DNA from: PALSA-612 sp963765295
Lineage (GTDB): Bacteria > Actinomycetota > Thermoleophilia > Gaiellales > Gaiellaceae
DNA: 64,000 nucleotides
Reading direction: 5' to 3'
Assembly: GCA_963765295.1 (NCBI GenBank)
Contig: CAVXVO010000004.1
Location: 186,001-250,000, forward strand
Below, piece by piece: positions 32,531 to 42,820 of this stretch. The number at the start of each line of letters is the position of its first letter. The first letter of the stretch is position 1. A model generated the notes under the pieces. The model was not told where the DNA came from. It ran no database searches and saw nothing but the letters and a program-made list of their open reading frames with translations. The position numbers and the translations under genes were made by a program.

Positions 32531-33807
32531 TGGCCGCGGACGAGCCGGAAGCCGCCGGCCTCGTCGCGAACCTCCCAGCCGAGCGCCTCGATCTGTTCAC
32601 GGAGCTCGTCCGAGCGGCCGAAATCGCGTGCGGCACGGGCCTCCTCACGCTGCTCGGCGAGCGCGACCACCTCGTCCGGAGCGGACTCCTGGCCTGCGAG
32701 CGAATCGAGCCCGAACAGGCCCAGGGCGCGAACCAGAAGATCGCGATCCCGCCAGCGATGGATCACGGCGAGCGCGTCCGGCGTGTTGAAGTCGTCGTCG
32801 AGCACCGCCGCCAGCTCTTGCCAGTCGTCGCCGGGCTCGCCCGGATAGCGCAGCTTGTTACGCAGCGTCTCGACCTGCGCAGCTGCCTGAGCCATCGTCT
32901 CGTCGGAGAAGTCGATCGGCTTCGACCAGTGCGCCGTCATGAAGAAGAGCAGCACGGTCTCGCGGCCCCAGGTGTCGATCGCCTCGCGGATCGTGACGAC
33001 GTTGCCGAGCGACTTCGACATCTTCTCGCCGGTGAAGCGCAGCATCCCGTTGTGCGTCCAGATCTGCGCAAAATCGTGCCCCAGCGCGCGCGATTGCGCC
33101 AGCTCGTTCTCGTGGTGCGGGAAGACCAGGTCGAGCCCGCCGCCGTGGATCTCGAAGCACGGGCCGAGCAGCTCCTCGGCCATCGCGGAGCACTCGATGT
33201 GCCAGCCGGGCCGGCCGAGCCCCCACGGCGACTCCCACGACGTGTCCTCGCCCTCCTTGTTGCCCTTCCAGAGCGCGAAGTCGCGCGGGTCTTCCTTCCG
33301 CTCGCCCGCCTCCTCCTCCTCGGACGGGTTGCGTGTCCCCTCGCCGTCGATGCGACCGGAGAGCGCGCCGTACTTCGGGTCGCGCGAGACCCGGAAGTAG
33401 ACATCGCCGCCCGCGGGATAGGCGAAGCCGCGTTCGACCAGCTCCTCGATGAAGCGGACGATCTGCGGGACGTACTCGGTCGCCTTCGGAAGCTCGTCTG
33501 GCTGCCCCAGTCCGAGGTCGCCGGTGTCATCGAGGTACCACCGCGTCGCGCGCTCGGCCAGCTCCGCGCTCGCGCCGGGGGCGGCGGCGTAGATCTTGTC
33601 GTTCACGTCCGTGATGTTGTGGACGAGCGTGACGTCGTAGCCGCGCTCGCGCAGCCAGCTGCGAAGCCACATGCCGAGGATGAACGGCCGTGCGTTGCCG
33701 ATGTGGGCGCGGGCGTAGACGGTCGGCCCGCAGAAGTACATCCGGATCGGCCCGGGCGGCTCCGGCAGGTCGACCTTCGCCCGCTGGAGGGTGCTAGAGA
33801 GCCGCAT
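32527..33807 (-). CDS. cysS: Cysteinyl-tRNA synthetase
   Basis: A 426-residue class I synthetase charging tRNA-Cys. The N-terminal Cys of YFCGPTVYARAHIGN, then GWHIECSAM and HHENELAQS, provide the zinc ligands. HIGN and KMSKSLGN are the ATP signatures. The ATG at 33807 fits the usual start (MRLSSTLQRAK...). The C-terminus is about 40 residues shorter than in many bacteria, and the mini-RNase III gene (mrnC) found between cysS and rlmB in Bacillus is missing. A GTGCCAGGCAC repeat cluster lies upstream (33899-33980). Confidence 0.94.
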   Translation of the reverse strand: MRLSSTLQRAKVDLPEPPGPIRMYFCGPTVYARAHIGNARPFILGMWLRSWLRERGYDVTLVHNITDVNDKIYAAAPGASAELAERATRWYLDDTGDLGLGQPDELPKATEYVPQIVRFIEELVERGFAYPAGGDVYFRVSRDPKYGALSGRIDGEGTRNPSEEEEAGERKEDPRDFALWKGNKEGEDTSWESPWGLGRPGWHIECSAMAEELLGPCFEIHGGGLDLVFPHHENELAQSRALGHDFAQIWTHNGMLRFTGEKMSKSLGNVVTIREAIDTWGRETVLLFFMTAHWSKPIDFSDETMAQAAAQVETLRNKLRYPGEPGDDWQELAAVLDDDFNTPDALAVIHRWRDRDLLVRALGLFGLDSLAGQESAPDEVVALAEQREEARAARDFGRSDELREQIEALGWEVRDEAGGFRLVRGQ

Positions 33808-33898
33808 CGATCCTCTGCAGTGCCAGGCCGGGTGCGAAACGGACGCGGGACATGGTCGTCCCAGTATCGCCGACGGGCGACGGCGGGGCACCGGCCTG

Positions 33899-33980
33899 GT
33901 GCCGGGCACGTGACGGGTAGGTGCCAGGCACTGTAAAGCCACTTGACAGTGCCTGGCACGTGCCTGACACGTGCCTGGCA
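33899..33980. repeat. GTGCCxGGCAC repeat cluster A with a 14-bp hairpin
   Basis: At least five units: GTGCCGGGCAC (33899-33909), GTGCCAGGCAC (33921-33931), GTGCCTGGCAC (33949-33959), GTGCCTGACAC (33960-33970) and GTGCCTGGCA (33971-33980). Units two and three are arms of a perfect 14-bp inverted repeat (33921-33934 / 33946-33959) with an 11-base loop. The right arm contains CTTGACAGTGCCTGGCAC, found again in cluster D. Confidence 0.75.
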
Positions 33981-33984
33981 GTGC

Positions 33985-34767
33985 TCAGGCGGGCAGGAGC
34001 TTGCCCTGGACGAGCGCCGTGAGCGCCCGCTCGCGGAGGGCGGCGGCGACCGACGTCACGTCGCTCTCGGGCGGGAGGCGGACGTTGAGAGAGAGCCACG
34101 CCGTCGACTCCGTCACGTCGGTGACGAGCACGGTGACGTCCTTGGCCGAGCAGCCTTCGAACCCCTCGACTGCGGCGAGGACTGCCTTGCGGGCGTCTTC
34201 CACCGGCGTCGTGATCGCGATCGGGAGCCGCACGGAGACGACCCGGCGCGGGTCGTCGATCGACCGGTTGGTGACGATCGAGCTCGCCATCTGCGAGTTC
34301 GGGACGAACACGCGGCGACCCTCGTCGGTGACGAGCACCGTCTGCATGAGCGTGATCTCGACGGCCATCCCTGTCACGTCCGCAACGGTCACTCGGTCGC
34401 CGAGCCGCACCGACTGCGACCAGCCGAGCAGGACGCCCGCGCCCATGTTCGAGAGCGGAGCCGAGAGCGCGATGCCGAGCAGGAGCGCGAGCACGGCTCC
34501 GGAGGCGAGCAGGCTGCGGGCGAGCGCGTCCGTCGACGGGAACACCTCGAGCACGCTCCACCCGACGATCGCGAGCAGGATCACCGTGATGGCGCGCTCC
34601 AGGATCACGAACCGCGTCCGCTGGCCGGCCAGCTCCTGCGGCGTCCGATTGGGGCCGATCCGGGCCATGTAGCCCTTGAACCCGGCGCGCATGGCCACTC
34701 GGACGAGGACGACGACCGCCAGCCCGATCCCGGCCGTGATGACCGCTGTGCGGACGTGCTCGCTCAC
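33985..34767 (-). CDS. MscS-family mechanosensitive channel
   Basis: A 260-residue small-conductance mechanosensitive channel. Helices lie at ~8-27, ~52-75 and ~85-115. The pore helix is LLLGIALSAPLSNMGAGVLLGWSQSVRLGDRV, followed by the beta domain (VTDEGRRVFVPNSQMASSIVTNRS) and an alpha/beta C-terminus. It is shorter than E. coli MscS but complete. The GTG at 34767 begins one base after the zwf stop, so the two are probably co-transcribed. Its 3' end touches repeat cluster A. Confidence 0.9.
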   Translation of the reverse strand: MSEHVRTAVITAGIGLAVVVLVRVAMRAGFKGYMARIGPNRTPQELAGQRTRFVILERAITVILLAIVGWSVLEVFPSTDALARSLLASGAVLALLLGIALSAPLSNMGAGVLLGWSQSVRLGDRVTVADVTGMAVEITLMQTVLVTDEGRRVFVPNSQMASSIVTNRSIDDPRRVVSVRLPIAITTPVEDARKAVLAAVEGFEGCSAKDVTVLVTDVTESTAWLSLNVRLPPESDVTSVAAALRERALTALVQGKLLPA

Positions 34768-34768
34768 G

Positions 34769-36187
34769 TCATGCCTCCTCGGGCAGGCACCAGTGCCGCG
34801 GCGCGACCAGCCTGATCGCGGCCGCCGGCCCCCACGAGCCGCGCGCGTACGGATGGATCCGCGAGGGGTTGTCGAGGAGCGGCGTCGACAGCTCCCACAG
34901 CCGCTCGATCCCGGCCGAGTCCGTGAACAGGCCCTGGTCGCCGAGCATCGCGTCGTGCAACAGGCGCTCGTACGCCTCGAGCTGGCCCGCGTGGAACTCC
35001 TGGTCGTACCGGAACGTCATCGTCGCCTCGTGGAGGTCCATCGCAGGCCCCGGCTCCTTGGCGAGGAAGCGCTGCGAGATCGAGCCTGGATCGCGAAACT
35101 CGATCACGAGCTCGTTCGGCCGCTGCGATGCCCGCTGCCCGCGCGCGAGCCTGAACATGCGCAGCGGCGGCTCGCGGAACGCGAGCGAGACCGTCTGCCG
35201 GTTCTCCGCCATGCACTTCCCCGTGCGCAGGAAGAACGGGACGCCGGCCCAGCGCCAGTTGTCGATCTGCACCTCGAGGGCGACGAACGTCTCGGTCGAC
35301 GAGCGGTGCGACACGCCCGGCTCCCGCCGGTAGCCCTCGTACTGCCCGCGGACGACACGGGCGGGGTCGAGCGGCTTGATCGCCTCGAACACCTTGTTCT
35401 TCTCCACGCGCAGGGCCTTCGGGTCGAGCGAGGTCGGCGGCTCCATCGCAACGAAGCCGAGCACCTGGAACAGGTGCGTGACGACCATGTCCCGGAAGGC
35501 GCCGGTGCCCTCGTAGAACGACGCGCGGCCCTCGATCGACAGCGTCTCGGGCACGTCGATCTGGACGTGGTCGATGTGGTCGCGGTTCCAGACCGGCTCG
35601 AACATGCCGTTTGCGAACCGCAGCGCGAGGATGTTCTCGACGGACTCCTTGCCGAGGAAGTGGTCGATGCGGAAGACGTCCGACTCGTCGAAGGCGGAGT
35701 GGACGACGCGGTTCAGCTCGCGCGCCGACGCGAGATCGGTGCCGAATGGCTTTTCGATGATCACGCGTCCGCGGCGCGAGAGCCCGTTGGCGGCGAGCTG
35801 CTCGACCACCGCCTCGAACGCCGAGGGCGGGATGGCGAGCTGGAAGAGCCGGCGCGGCCGGCCGCCGATCTCGTGCTCGGCGCGGGCGACGACCTCGGGG
35901 ACGTCCTCGTGGTTCGCACCGACGATCCGGTGGAGGAAGTTGAGCCGGTCCGACTCGCGCGTCCGCTTCGGCCCGAACATCTGGAGCGAGAGCATCGCCG
36001 TCGCACGCATCTCGTCGTCCGTCAGCGTGCCGCGCGACACCCCGACGATCCGGTAGCGCTGCGGCATCAGCCCGACCGTGGAGAGATGGAACAGGCCGGG
36101 GATGATCTTGCGCTTGGCGAGGTCGCCGGTCGCCCCGTAGAGGACGATCACGTGGTTCGGCGGCTGCTCGTAGCCGCTCCGGGCCAT
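34769..36187 (-). CDS. zwf: Glucose-6-phosphate dehydrogenase
   Basis: A 472-residue enzyme oxidising glucose-6-phosphate to 6-phosphogluconolactone. The NADP fold is LYGATGDLAKRK, and the substrate site RIDHFLGKE carries the catalytic Lys and His. EKPFGTDLASA and GYEGYRREPGV are further family blocks. The start ATG overlaps the rpe stop by one base (TGATG). The order rpe-zwf-mscS on one strand faces rpiA on the other. Confidence 0.95.
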   Translation of the reverse strand: MARSGYEQPPNHVIVLYGATGDLAKRKIIPGLFHLSTVGLMPQRYRIVGVSRGTLTDDEMRATAMLSLQMFGPKRTRESDRLNFLHRIVGANHEDVPEVVARAEHEIGGRPRRLFQLAIPPSAFEAVVEQLAANGLSRRGRVIIEKPFGTDLASARELNRVVHSAFDESDVFRIDHFLGKESVENILALRFANGMFEPVWNRDHIDHVQIDVPETLSIEGRASFYEGTGAFRDMVVTHLFQVLGFVAMEPPTSLDPKALRVEKNKVFEAIKPLDPARVVRGQYEGYRREPGVSHRSSTETFVALEVQIDNWRWAGVPFFLRTGKCMAENRQTVSLAFREPPLRMFRLARGQRASQRPNELVIEFRDPGSISQRFLAKEPGPAMDLHEATMTFRYDQEFHAGQLEAYERLLHDAMLGDQGLFTDSAGIERLWELSTPLLDNPSRIHPYARGSWGPAAAIRLVAPRHWCLPEEA

Positions 36188-36888
36188 CAGCGGCCTCCCG
36201 CCGTGACGCTTTCGGCGACCGCCGCGGCGAGGCCGCGATAGGCGGCGGCAGGGTCGTCCTGCCAGAAGATCGCGCTGCCGGCGACGAGCAGGTCGGCGCC
36301 CGCGTCGCGCACCGTGCGCGCGTTGTGCGCGTTCACGCCGCCGTCGACCTGTACCAGGACGGTGCCTGGCACCGAACGGCGGAGCTCCGCGATCCGCTCG
36401 AGCGCGTCGGGCATGAACGACTGTCCCGACAGGCCGGGGTGGATGCTCATGCAGAGCGCGAGGTCGGCGCCCTCCGCGGCAGCGGCGGCCTGCGCGACCG
36501 GGGTCTCCGGGTTGAACGCGACGCCGGCGCCGAGCCCGAGCTCACGCGCCCGCGCGATCGTGCGGGCCGGATCGGCGGCGACCTCGGCGTGGAAGGTGAC
36601 GCTGTCGCCGCCCGCGTCCTTGATGCTCTCGAAGTGCTTCTCCGGCTCGGCCACCATCAGGTGGCAGTCGAGCCGGCCGCCGCGCGCGTGGACGAGCTCG
36701 GAGATCGACGCGAGCACGACCGGGCCGATCGTGATCTCGCGGATGAAATGGCCGTCGCCGACGTCGAAGTGGAAGAGGCGCGTACCCGCGGCCAGCAGCG
36801 CCTCGAGCTGCGCGCCGAGGCGCGCGAAGTCGGCAGCGTAGATCGAGGGCTCGACCTCGGGACCTCGTACCCAGTCGGCCCACGTCAC
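36187..36888 (-). CDS. rpe: Ribulose-phosphate 3-epimerase
   Basis: A 233-residue TIM-barrel enzyme interconverting ribulose-5-phosphate and xylulose-5-phosphate. Motifs in order are PSIYAADFARLG, HFDVGDGHFIREITIGP, DCHLMVAEPE, SIHPGLSGQ and VQVDGGVNAHNA. The metal and catalytic Asp and His residues are all present. The GTG at 36888 is used. A GTGCCTGGCAC 11-mer at 36362 falls inside its coding sequence as VPGT. It diverges from rpiA with 20 bases between the starts. Confidence 0.94.
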   Translation of the reverse strand: MTWADWVRGPEVEPSIYAADFARLGAQLEALLAAGTRLFHFDVGDGHFIREITIGPVVLASISELVHARGGRLDCHLMVAEPEKHFESIKDAGGDSVTFHAEVAADPARTIARARELGLGAGVAFNPETPVAQAAAAAEGADLALCMSIHPGLSGQSFMPDALERIAELRRSVPGTVLVQVDGGVNAHNARTVRDAGADLLVAGSAIFWQDDPAAAYRGLAAAVAESVTAGGR

Positions 36889-36908
36889 GGCCGTACAGTA
36901 TCGGGCTA

Positions 36909-37556
36909 GTGACGGGGATCGACCACGAGAAGCAGCTTGCCGCCGAGGCCGCGGCGGAGCTGGTCGAGGACGGCATGCGCGTCGGGCTCGGCACCGGCTC
37001 GACGGTCGGATACCTGCTGGCGGCGCTCGCACGGCGCTCGCTCGACATCCGCTGCGTCGCCACGTCGCAGCGGACGGAGGAGTCCGCGCGGCGGCTCGAT
37101 CTCCCCGTCGAGCCGTTCGACCGGCTCGACCGGCTCGACATCGCGATCGACGGCGCCGACCAGATCGCGCCCGACGGCTGGCTCGTCAAGGGCGGCGGGG
37201 CCGCCCATACGCGCGAGAAGATCGTCGCCGCGGCAGCGGACCGCTTCGTCGTGATCGCCTCCTCGGACAAGCCGGTCGACCGGATCGCGCCGCCGGTGCC
37301 GCTCGAGCTGATGCGGTTCGGCCTGCAGGCGACATTGCGCGCGCTCGGCCCGGTCGAGCTTCGGGACGTCCCGCACAGCCCGGACGGCGGCGTGATCGCC
37401 GACTACGTCGGGCCGGTCGACGACCCCCGGTCGCTCGCGGCCCGCCTCGCCGCGACGCCGGGCGTGGTCGAGCACGGGCTCTTCCCGCCGACGCTCGTCT
37501 ACGAGATCCTGGTCGCGCGCGGCGAGAAGGTGCAGCGCCTCGTCCCGCCGAGCTAG
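36909..37556 (+). CDS. rpiA: Ribose-5-phosphate isomerase A
   Basis: A 215-residue isomerase of ribose-5-phosphate and ribulose-5-phosphate. GLGTGSTVGYLL binds phosphate, AIDGADQIAPDG holds catalytic Asp residues, and LVKGGGAAHTREKIV holds the catalytic Lys/Glu region. The GTG at 36909 is used. It is divergent from rpe and convergent with the giant HYR-repeat gene. Confidence 0.94.
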   Translation: MTGIDHEKQLAAEAAAELVEDGMRVGLGTGSTVGYLLAALARRSLDIRCVATSQRTEESARRLDLPVEPFDRLDRLDIAIDGADQIAPDGWLVKGGGAAHTREKIVAAAADRFVVIASSDKPVDRIAPPVPLELMRFGLQATLRALGPVELRDVPHSPDGGVIADYVGPVDDPRSLAARLAATPGVVEHGLFPPTLVYEILVARGEKVQRLVPPS

Positions 37557-37575
37557 CCCGAGCTCGCGAGACGCG

Positions 37576-40500
37576 TTACTTCTTGGCCGTCTTCGGCTTC
37601 GCGTTGACGATCACGCTGTGGCCCGCCGGGACGAGCACCGTCTTCTTCGTGACGAAGTTCCGGACGGCGACGAGGCCGCGCTTCACCGTCACGAGCGTGT
37701 GGTCCGCGTAGTCGGCGACGAGCCAGTTCGTGCCTCGCACGGTGGCCGAGGCGTACTTGCCCTTGGTCGTGAACTTGCCCTTGCCGCTGCCCCAGAGGCG
37801 CCGCGTGGGCTTCTTCGACTTCGCGGTGACAGCTGACGGGCCGCGGCTGAACTTCTTGATGTTGCCGCCGGTCAGCGTGAGCTGGACGACGCCGCCGACG
37901 GTGCCCTGGAAGACGAACTGGCTCGGCACCCCGTCGCTGACGCCGTAGAAGATCATCTCGTTGCCCTTGGGGTCGGAGAGGTTGACCTGCGCCTGCCCGG
38001 GCAGGTCGATGGTGGTGCCCGTCGGGAGGTCCTTCGCCTCGCTGAGCGGCACGAAGGTGTTGGTCCCGGGCAGCTTCACCTGGGGCTCGGGCTTGCCCGG
38101 CACCGGCTGCGCGTTCACCTGCTTGATGTCCGTCGGGCCAAGCGGAGGCGGAGGCGGTGGTGGCGGCGGGGGCGGCGGCGGCGGGGGTGGTGGCGGCGGC
38201 GCGGTCGGAGCCTGCGCCGCCGTCACCGTCACGTCGAAGCTCTTCGAAGACGTGTTGCCACTCGAGTCCTTGGCCGTGCAGCTCACCGTCGTCTTGCCGA
38301 CCGCGAAGGTCGAGCCCGAGGCCGGGTTGCAGGTGACGGACGGGCTCGGGTCGACGATGTCGGTCGCCTTCGGCGAGAAGCTGACGACGGCCCCGTCGGG
38401 GCCGGTGGCCTCGATCGTGAGTCCGTTCGGGACGGTCAGGACAGGCGGTGCCGTGTCGTGCACCGTGACGTTGAAGGTCTTCGTCGTCGAGTTGCCCGAC
38501 GCGTCGGTCGCCGTGCAGGTGACCGGCGTCGTGCGGATGAAGAAGTTCGAGCCCGAGGGCGGGTTGCAGACGACCGTCGGGTTCGGGTCGACGTTGTCGG
38601 TCGCGGTCGCGCTGTACGTCACGACGGCGCCGCCCGGGCCGGTCGCCTCGACCGAGAAGTCGGCCGGCACGGTCAGATCGGGAGGCGTTTTGTCTCCCAC
38701 AGTGATCTGGAAGCTGGCGTGGCCTGTGTTCCCGTGCGCGTCCGTCGAGCTGCAGTCCACCGTCGTCGTCCCGATCGGGAACGTCGAGCCCGAGGCTGGG
38801 TTGCAGGTAGCCGGATCGGTGCCGTCGACGGCATCGGTCGCAGAGACCGTGAAGGCGACCACGGCCCCGTCCGGGCCAGTCGCCTCGACGGTCAAGTCGC
38901 CGGGGGTCGTGATCACGGGCGGTGTCGTGTCCTGCACAGTCACCTTGAAGCTCGCGTGACCCGTGTTGCCAGCCGAGTCCGTCGAGGAGCAATTCACCGT
39001 CGTCGTTCCGAGCGGGAAGGTCGAGCCCGAGGCTGGGTTGCAGGTGACCGGATCGGTGCCGTCCACCGCATCCGTCGCTGAGGCCGCGAAGGTGACGACG
39101 GCGCCGTTCGGACCGGTCGCCTCGGCGGTGATGTCCGCAGGAACGTTGATCGCCGGCGGCGTCTTGTCCTGGACCGTCACTTTGAAGGTCGCCGTCCCCG
39201 TGTTGCCGTGCGTGTCGGTCGAGGAGCACGTGACGGTCGTTGTTCCGAGCGGGAAGGTTGAGCCGGAGTCGGGGGCGCACGACACCGGGCCAGCGGCGTC
39301 GTCCACATCGGACGCGGTCGGATGGGTGTAGGTGGCAACTGCGCCCGACGGGCCGGTCGCCTCGAGCGTCAGGTCTGAAGGGACGTTCGTGAACGTCGGA
39401 GCGGTCGCGTCGAGCGTGACCGTCGTCGTGTCAAAACTAGTGCTGCCGTTCGTCACGCAGACGCGGATGCTGTTCGCGCCCGCCGAGAGCGACGAGGCGG
39501 GGACGTTCGAGGTCACGTTCGCAGGCGACGTCGAGTAGGTGCCACTGTCGACCTGCGTGCCGTGGGAGCAGTCGACGCCGCCGACACGGACGCTGTAGGT
39601 GCCGTTCTTCGTTGCCTTCCACGTGATCACAGACGTACCGTTGAGCCCGATCGTCGAAGGAATGGCGGACACGATCGTGACGACCGGTGCCGTATTGACG
39701 GTGAACGTGAAGGCGGTTGCATAGGCGCTTGCGTTCCCGAGTGCGTCGACAGCGCGCGCCCGCCAGCAATACGTCCCGTCGCTCAACCCCGTCTCGGCAA
39801 GGGACGTTGTGGCCACGTTGGTCAGTGTCGCGCTGCTGAAATCGCAACTGCCTCCGCGCGTAACGAACTCGACGTCGTAGCTGGTCGCACCCGATCCGGA
39901 CTCATTCGACCACTGCAACGTTGTCGACGTCGTGAAGATCGTCGTCCCATCGGCCGGCGACTGCAACGTCGGCACCGTCGGCGCTGTCGTGTCCTTCGTC
40001 ACCGTGACCGTGTCAGCGCCCGTGTTACTTACCGAGTCCGTCACGCAGACACGAACCGTGTTCGGACCCTCGGCCAGATCCGTGTCGTGCACCGTCGACG
40101 TCGTGTTCGACGGCGACGTCGAATACGTGCCGCTCGCAACCTGCGTCCCCGACGAACAGTCACTGCCACCCACACGAACGCTGAACGAACCATCCTCGCT
40201 CGCATGCCACGTGATCGTCGAACTCCCAGTCGCACCAACCGTCGACGGCACAGCAGACACCACCGTCACAACCGGCGCCGTCGTGTCCAGCGTGAACGTG
40301 AACGGGGTCGAATAGCCGCTCGGGCCGCCATCGCCCTCCGACTGAGCCCGCCAGCAGTAGGTGCCGTCCGTCAACGGGCCTGGAATCGTGTACGAGTTCG
40401 ACGGGACGTTGATGGCGCTCGTACCCGTGAAGTTGCAGCCCGCACCACGCGCAACGATCTGGACGTCGTAGCTGGTCGCGCCGCTCGAGCTCTCGTCCGA

Positions 40501-42028
40501 CCACGTGAAGGTCGGCGTGCTGTCGTTCGTGGACGAGCCGTCGTCGGGCGAGGACAGCGTTGGGACATTCGGAGACGCGGCGACGTAGAACTCGAAGTCT
40601 TCGTCGTAGCCGCTGACGCCGTTGCCGTCGACGGCCTGGACATGCCAGCAGTAATGGCCGGGCGCGAGCGCTGGGGTTGTGTACGACGGGTTTGGGTCGA
40701 CCGGGACGTCGATCGGAGCGCCGTACTGGCAGCCTTCGCCCTCCAGGCCGTACTGGAGCTGGTATCCAGTCTCGCCCCCGACGTTTGTCCACTTGATCGT
40801 TGCCACGTTGCCGCTGATCGTCGACGCGTTGTCAGGCTTGAGCGGCGTCGGGATGCCGAGCAGCTTGATGCTCGTCGACGCGGAGCCGGTGCTCTCCGAG
40901 TCGTTCGTGACGCAGACGTAGACCGCGTTGTCACCGTACGAGAGCTGCGAGCCGGCGACGGTCGTCGCCACCGGGTCCGGGCTCGAGTAGCTGCCGCTGT
41001 CGACGACGGTGCCGTCCGAACAGTCGGTGCCGTCCACGCGGACCTCGTACGTGCCGCTCTGGTCGGCGTGCCAGGTGACGGTGGAGCTGTCGTTCGGGCC
41101 GGTCGTGGCCGGGTTGGTCGAGTCGATCGCCACGTCGGGTGCCGTCGGCGGAGGCAGCGTCGGGCCGGCGTAGACGTAGCGGCCGAGCTGGTCCGTGCCG
41201 CTGCTGCCGGCGATCAGGCCGCTCGGGTCGAGGAACGAGCCCGGGACGCGCGAGCCCGGCAGCTCGAACTCCGCCTGAGGGACTCCCGCCGAGTAGCCGA
41301 CCGTCGCCGACGTCCCTCCAAGCCCGTTCGTGCCGCCGCTCGCGTCTCCCGTCTCCCACTGCACCTGGTCGTAGTTGAAGACGATGTCGAACTCGCCGGT
41401 GCCACGGTCGTCGCGCTGGACGAGCAGCGACCTGGAAGCTGTTGAGCTTGTTCTGGTGCTGACCGAAGTAGCCGACGCCCGACCAGGTCGCACAGAAGGC
41501 CGCGTGGCCGTCGAACGTCGTCGTGCCGTAGGAGACGGTCCCGCCGCCAGAGCGGGTGTCGACGTCCGCGAAATAGGGCGCGATGATCGGGGTCGAGGTG
41601 CTCGCGAGGTCGAACGGCGTGTACGTGCCGAGCGGGCCGGTGAACGTGAGGTTGCCGTTGTTGTTGACGTACAGCGACGAGTACGTGCTGCCGTAGAAGT
41701 CGATCGGGAACGAGATGGGCACCAGGCCCGTCGAGTTGTCATCATCCGCGGGCAGCGTGCCGTCCGTGGTGCAGGAGGACGATCGAGTTCGGCCCCAGGG
41801 CCACGTGCGCTCTCGGCGCGCCAGGCGTGCCCGGCTTCCCGCGCTTGCCGCCCGGAGGCGTGGGGATGGGCGAAGGACTCGTCGAGGGCGGCGGCTGCGT
41901 CGGAGGCGGCGGGCGACTTGGGGCGGCGGCGTGATCGACGCGCCGAAGCCCACGCCGGCGCCGACTGCGAGCAGGAGAAATGCTGCAAGCACCGCGATTC
42001 GCGCGGCCACACGACTCGTCAACCTCAA
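37576..42028 (-). pseudogene. Giant surface protein (NIDO, Ig-like, 5 HYR, FecR) with 5' frameshifts
   Basis: One gene of about 1480 codons. The signal peptide (MRLTSRVAARIAVLAAFLLLAVG, start 42028) is in one frame. The next segments use other frames before a nidogen-like NIDO domain (DFYGSTYSSLYVNNNGNLTF; 41430-41750). A one-base shift at about 41428 splits NIDO (NSFQV / LLVQRD). The rest is open to 37576: Ig/Fn3-like modules with Cys pairs, five HYR repeats (38215-39400, about 240 bp each), an 18-proline run near 38140-38200, and a FecR-like C-terminus ending in a basic tail. Breaks near 41930, 41765 and 41428 probably reflect assembly errors, since all domains remain recognisable. A cell-surface adhesive role is inferred. 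Confidence 0.7.
38215..39400 (-). repeat. Five tandem HYR-domain repeats (about 240 bp each)
   Basis: In-frame duplicated modules with the shared core EATGPxGAVVTF ... CNPASGSTFPLGTTTV ... GNTGHASFKVTVQD. Neighbouring copies (second and third especially) are close enough at DNA level to point to recent duplication. Confidence 0.85.
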
Positions 42029-42113
42029 GTCAGATCCTTCCCCATGGGTACCCCGCCGTGAAGAGCAAATGATGCTACAGAAACCGGATTATGGCCGTTC
42101 GCAGCGGCTTTCG

Positions 42114-42782
42114 CTATCCCTCGACCGCGGCATGATCGGCGATCACGAGCGACGGCGGCCCGGCGACCCGGCCGGCCGGAATCGACGGGTCGGCGGCGAG
42201 CAGGAGCCGCAGCGGCTCCACCTTCGACTCGCCGGTCACGAGCCAGAGCAGCTCGCGCGAGCGGTCGAGCGCCGGATAGGTGAGCGTCATCCGCCTGCGG
42301 CCCTGGTACTCGCCGGTGACCGCGACGTCGCGGTCGGTGACGTCGAGCACGGGGTCGCCCGGGACGAGCGAGGCCGTGTGCCCGTCCGGCCCGAGCCCGA
42401 GGTGCACGAGGTCGAGCCGCTCCGGCAGCAGCGCGGCGTACCCGGCGGCCGCCGCCTCCAGGTCGTCCGCCTCGACCGGCATCGGGCGCAGCCGGGCGAC
42501 CGCGGCCGGCGGCAGCGACTCGCGGAGATGCGTCAGGTTGCGCTCGTCGTCACCCGGCGGCGCGATCCGCTCGTCGACCTGGAAGACCTCGACCGCCGCC
42601 CACGGCACGTCGGCGCCGGCGAGCAGCCGAAACGCCTGCCACGGCGCCGTGCCGCCGGAGAGCGCGATCGTGAAGGCGCCGCGCTCCGCGACGGCCGTCC
42701 GCGCGCGGTCGGCGATCACCTCCGCAGCGGCCTGCGCCGCCGCCGTCGCGTCGGGCTCGACCTGCAGACGGCGCTCGCTCAC
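42114..42782 (-). CDS. pgl: 6-phosphogluconolactonase
   Basis: A 222-residue hydrolase for the second step of the oxidative pentose phosphate pathway, following Zwf. Family motifs are FTIALSGGTAPWQAF, VFQVDERIAPPGDDERN, LGLGPDGHTASLVPG and TLTYPALDRS. GTG start at 42782. It lies 6 kb from zwf, separated by rpiA and the giant surface gene, and diverges from a small membrane protein gene. Confidence 0.92.
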   Translation of the reverse strand: MSERRLQVEPDATAAAQAAAEVIADRARTAVAERGAFTIALSGGTAPWQAFRLLAGADVPWAAVEVFQVDERIAPPGDDERNLTHLRESLPPAAVARLRPMPVEADDLEAAAAGYAALLPERLDLVHLGLGPDGHTASLVPGDPVLDVTDRDVAVTGEYQGRRRMTLTYPALDRSRELLWLVTGESKVEPLRLLLAADPSIPAGRVAGPPSLVIADHAAVEG

Positions 42783-42820
42783 CGAAGCTCGCTCACGCCG
42801 GGCAGGATACGCTCGTGCCG

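Noticed and set aside
36362..36372. GTGCCTGGCAC copy in rpe as a member of the intergenic repeat family
   Set aside because: It encodes the in-family VPGT segment of Rpe, so coincidence with coding constraint is more likely; likewise the copy at 22461 in the HpnB-like gene.
38215..39400. Tandem 240-bp DNA repeats as a mobile element
   Set aside because: They are in-frame HYR protein modules in one long coding sequence.
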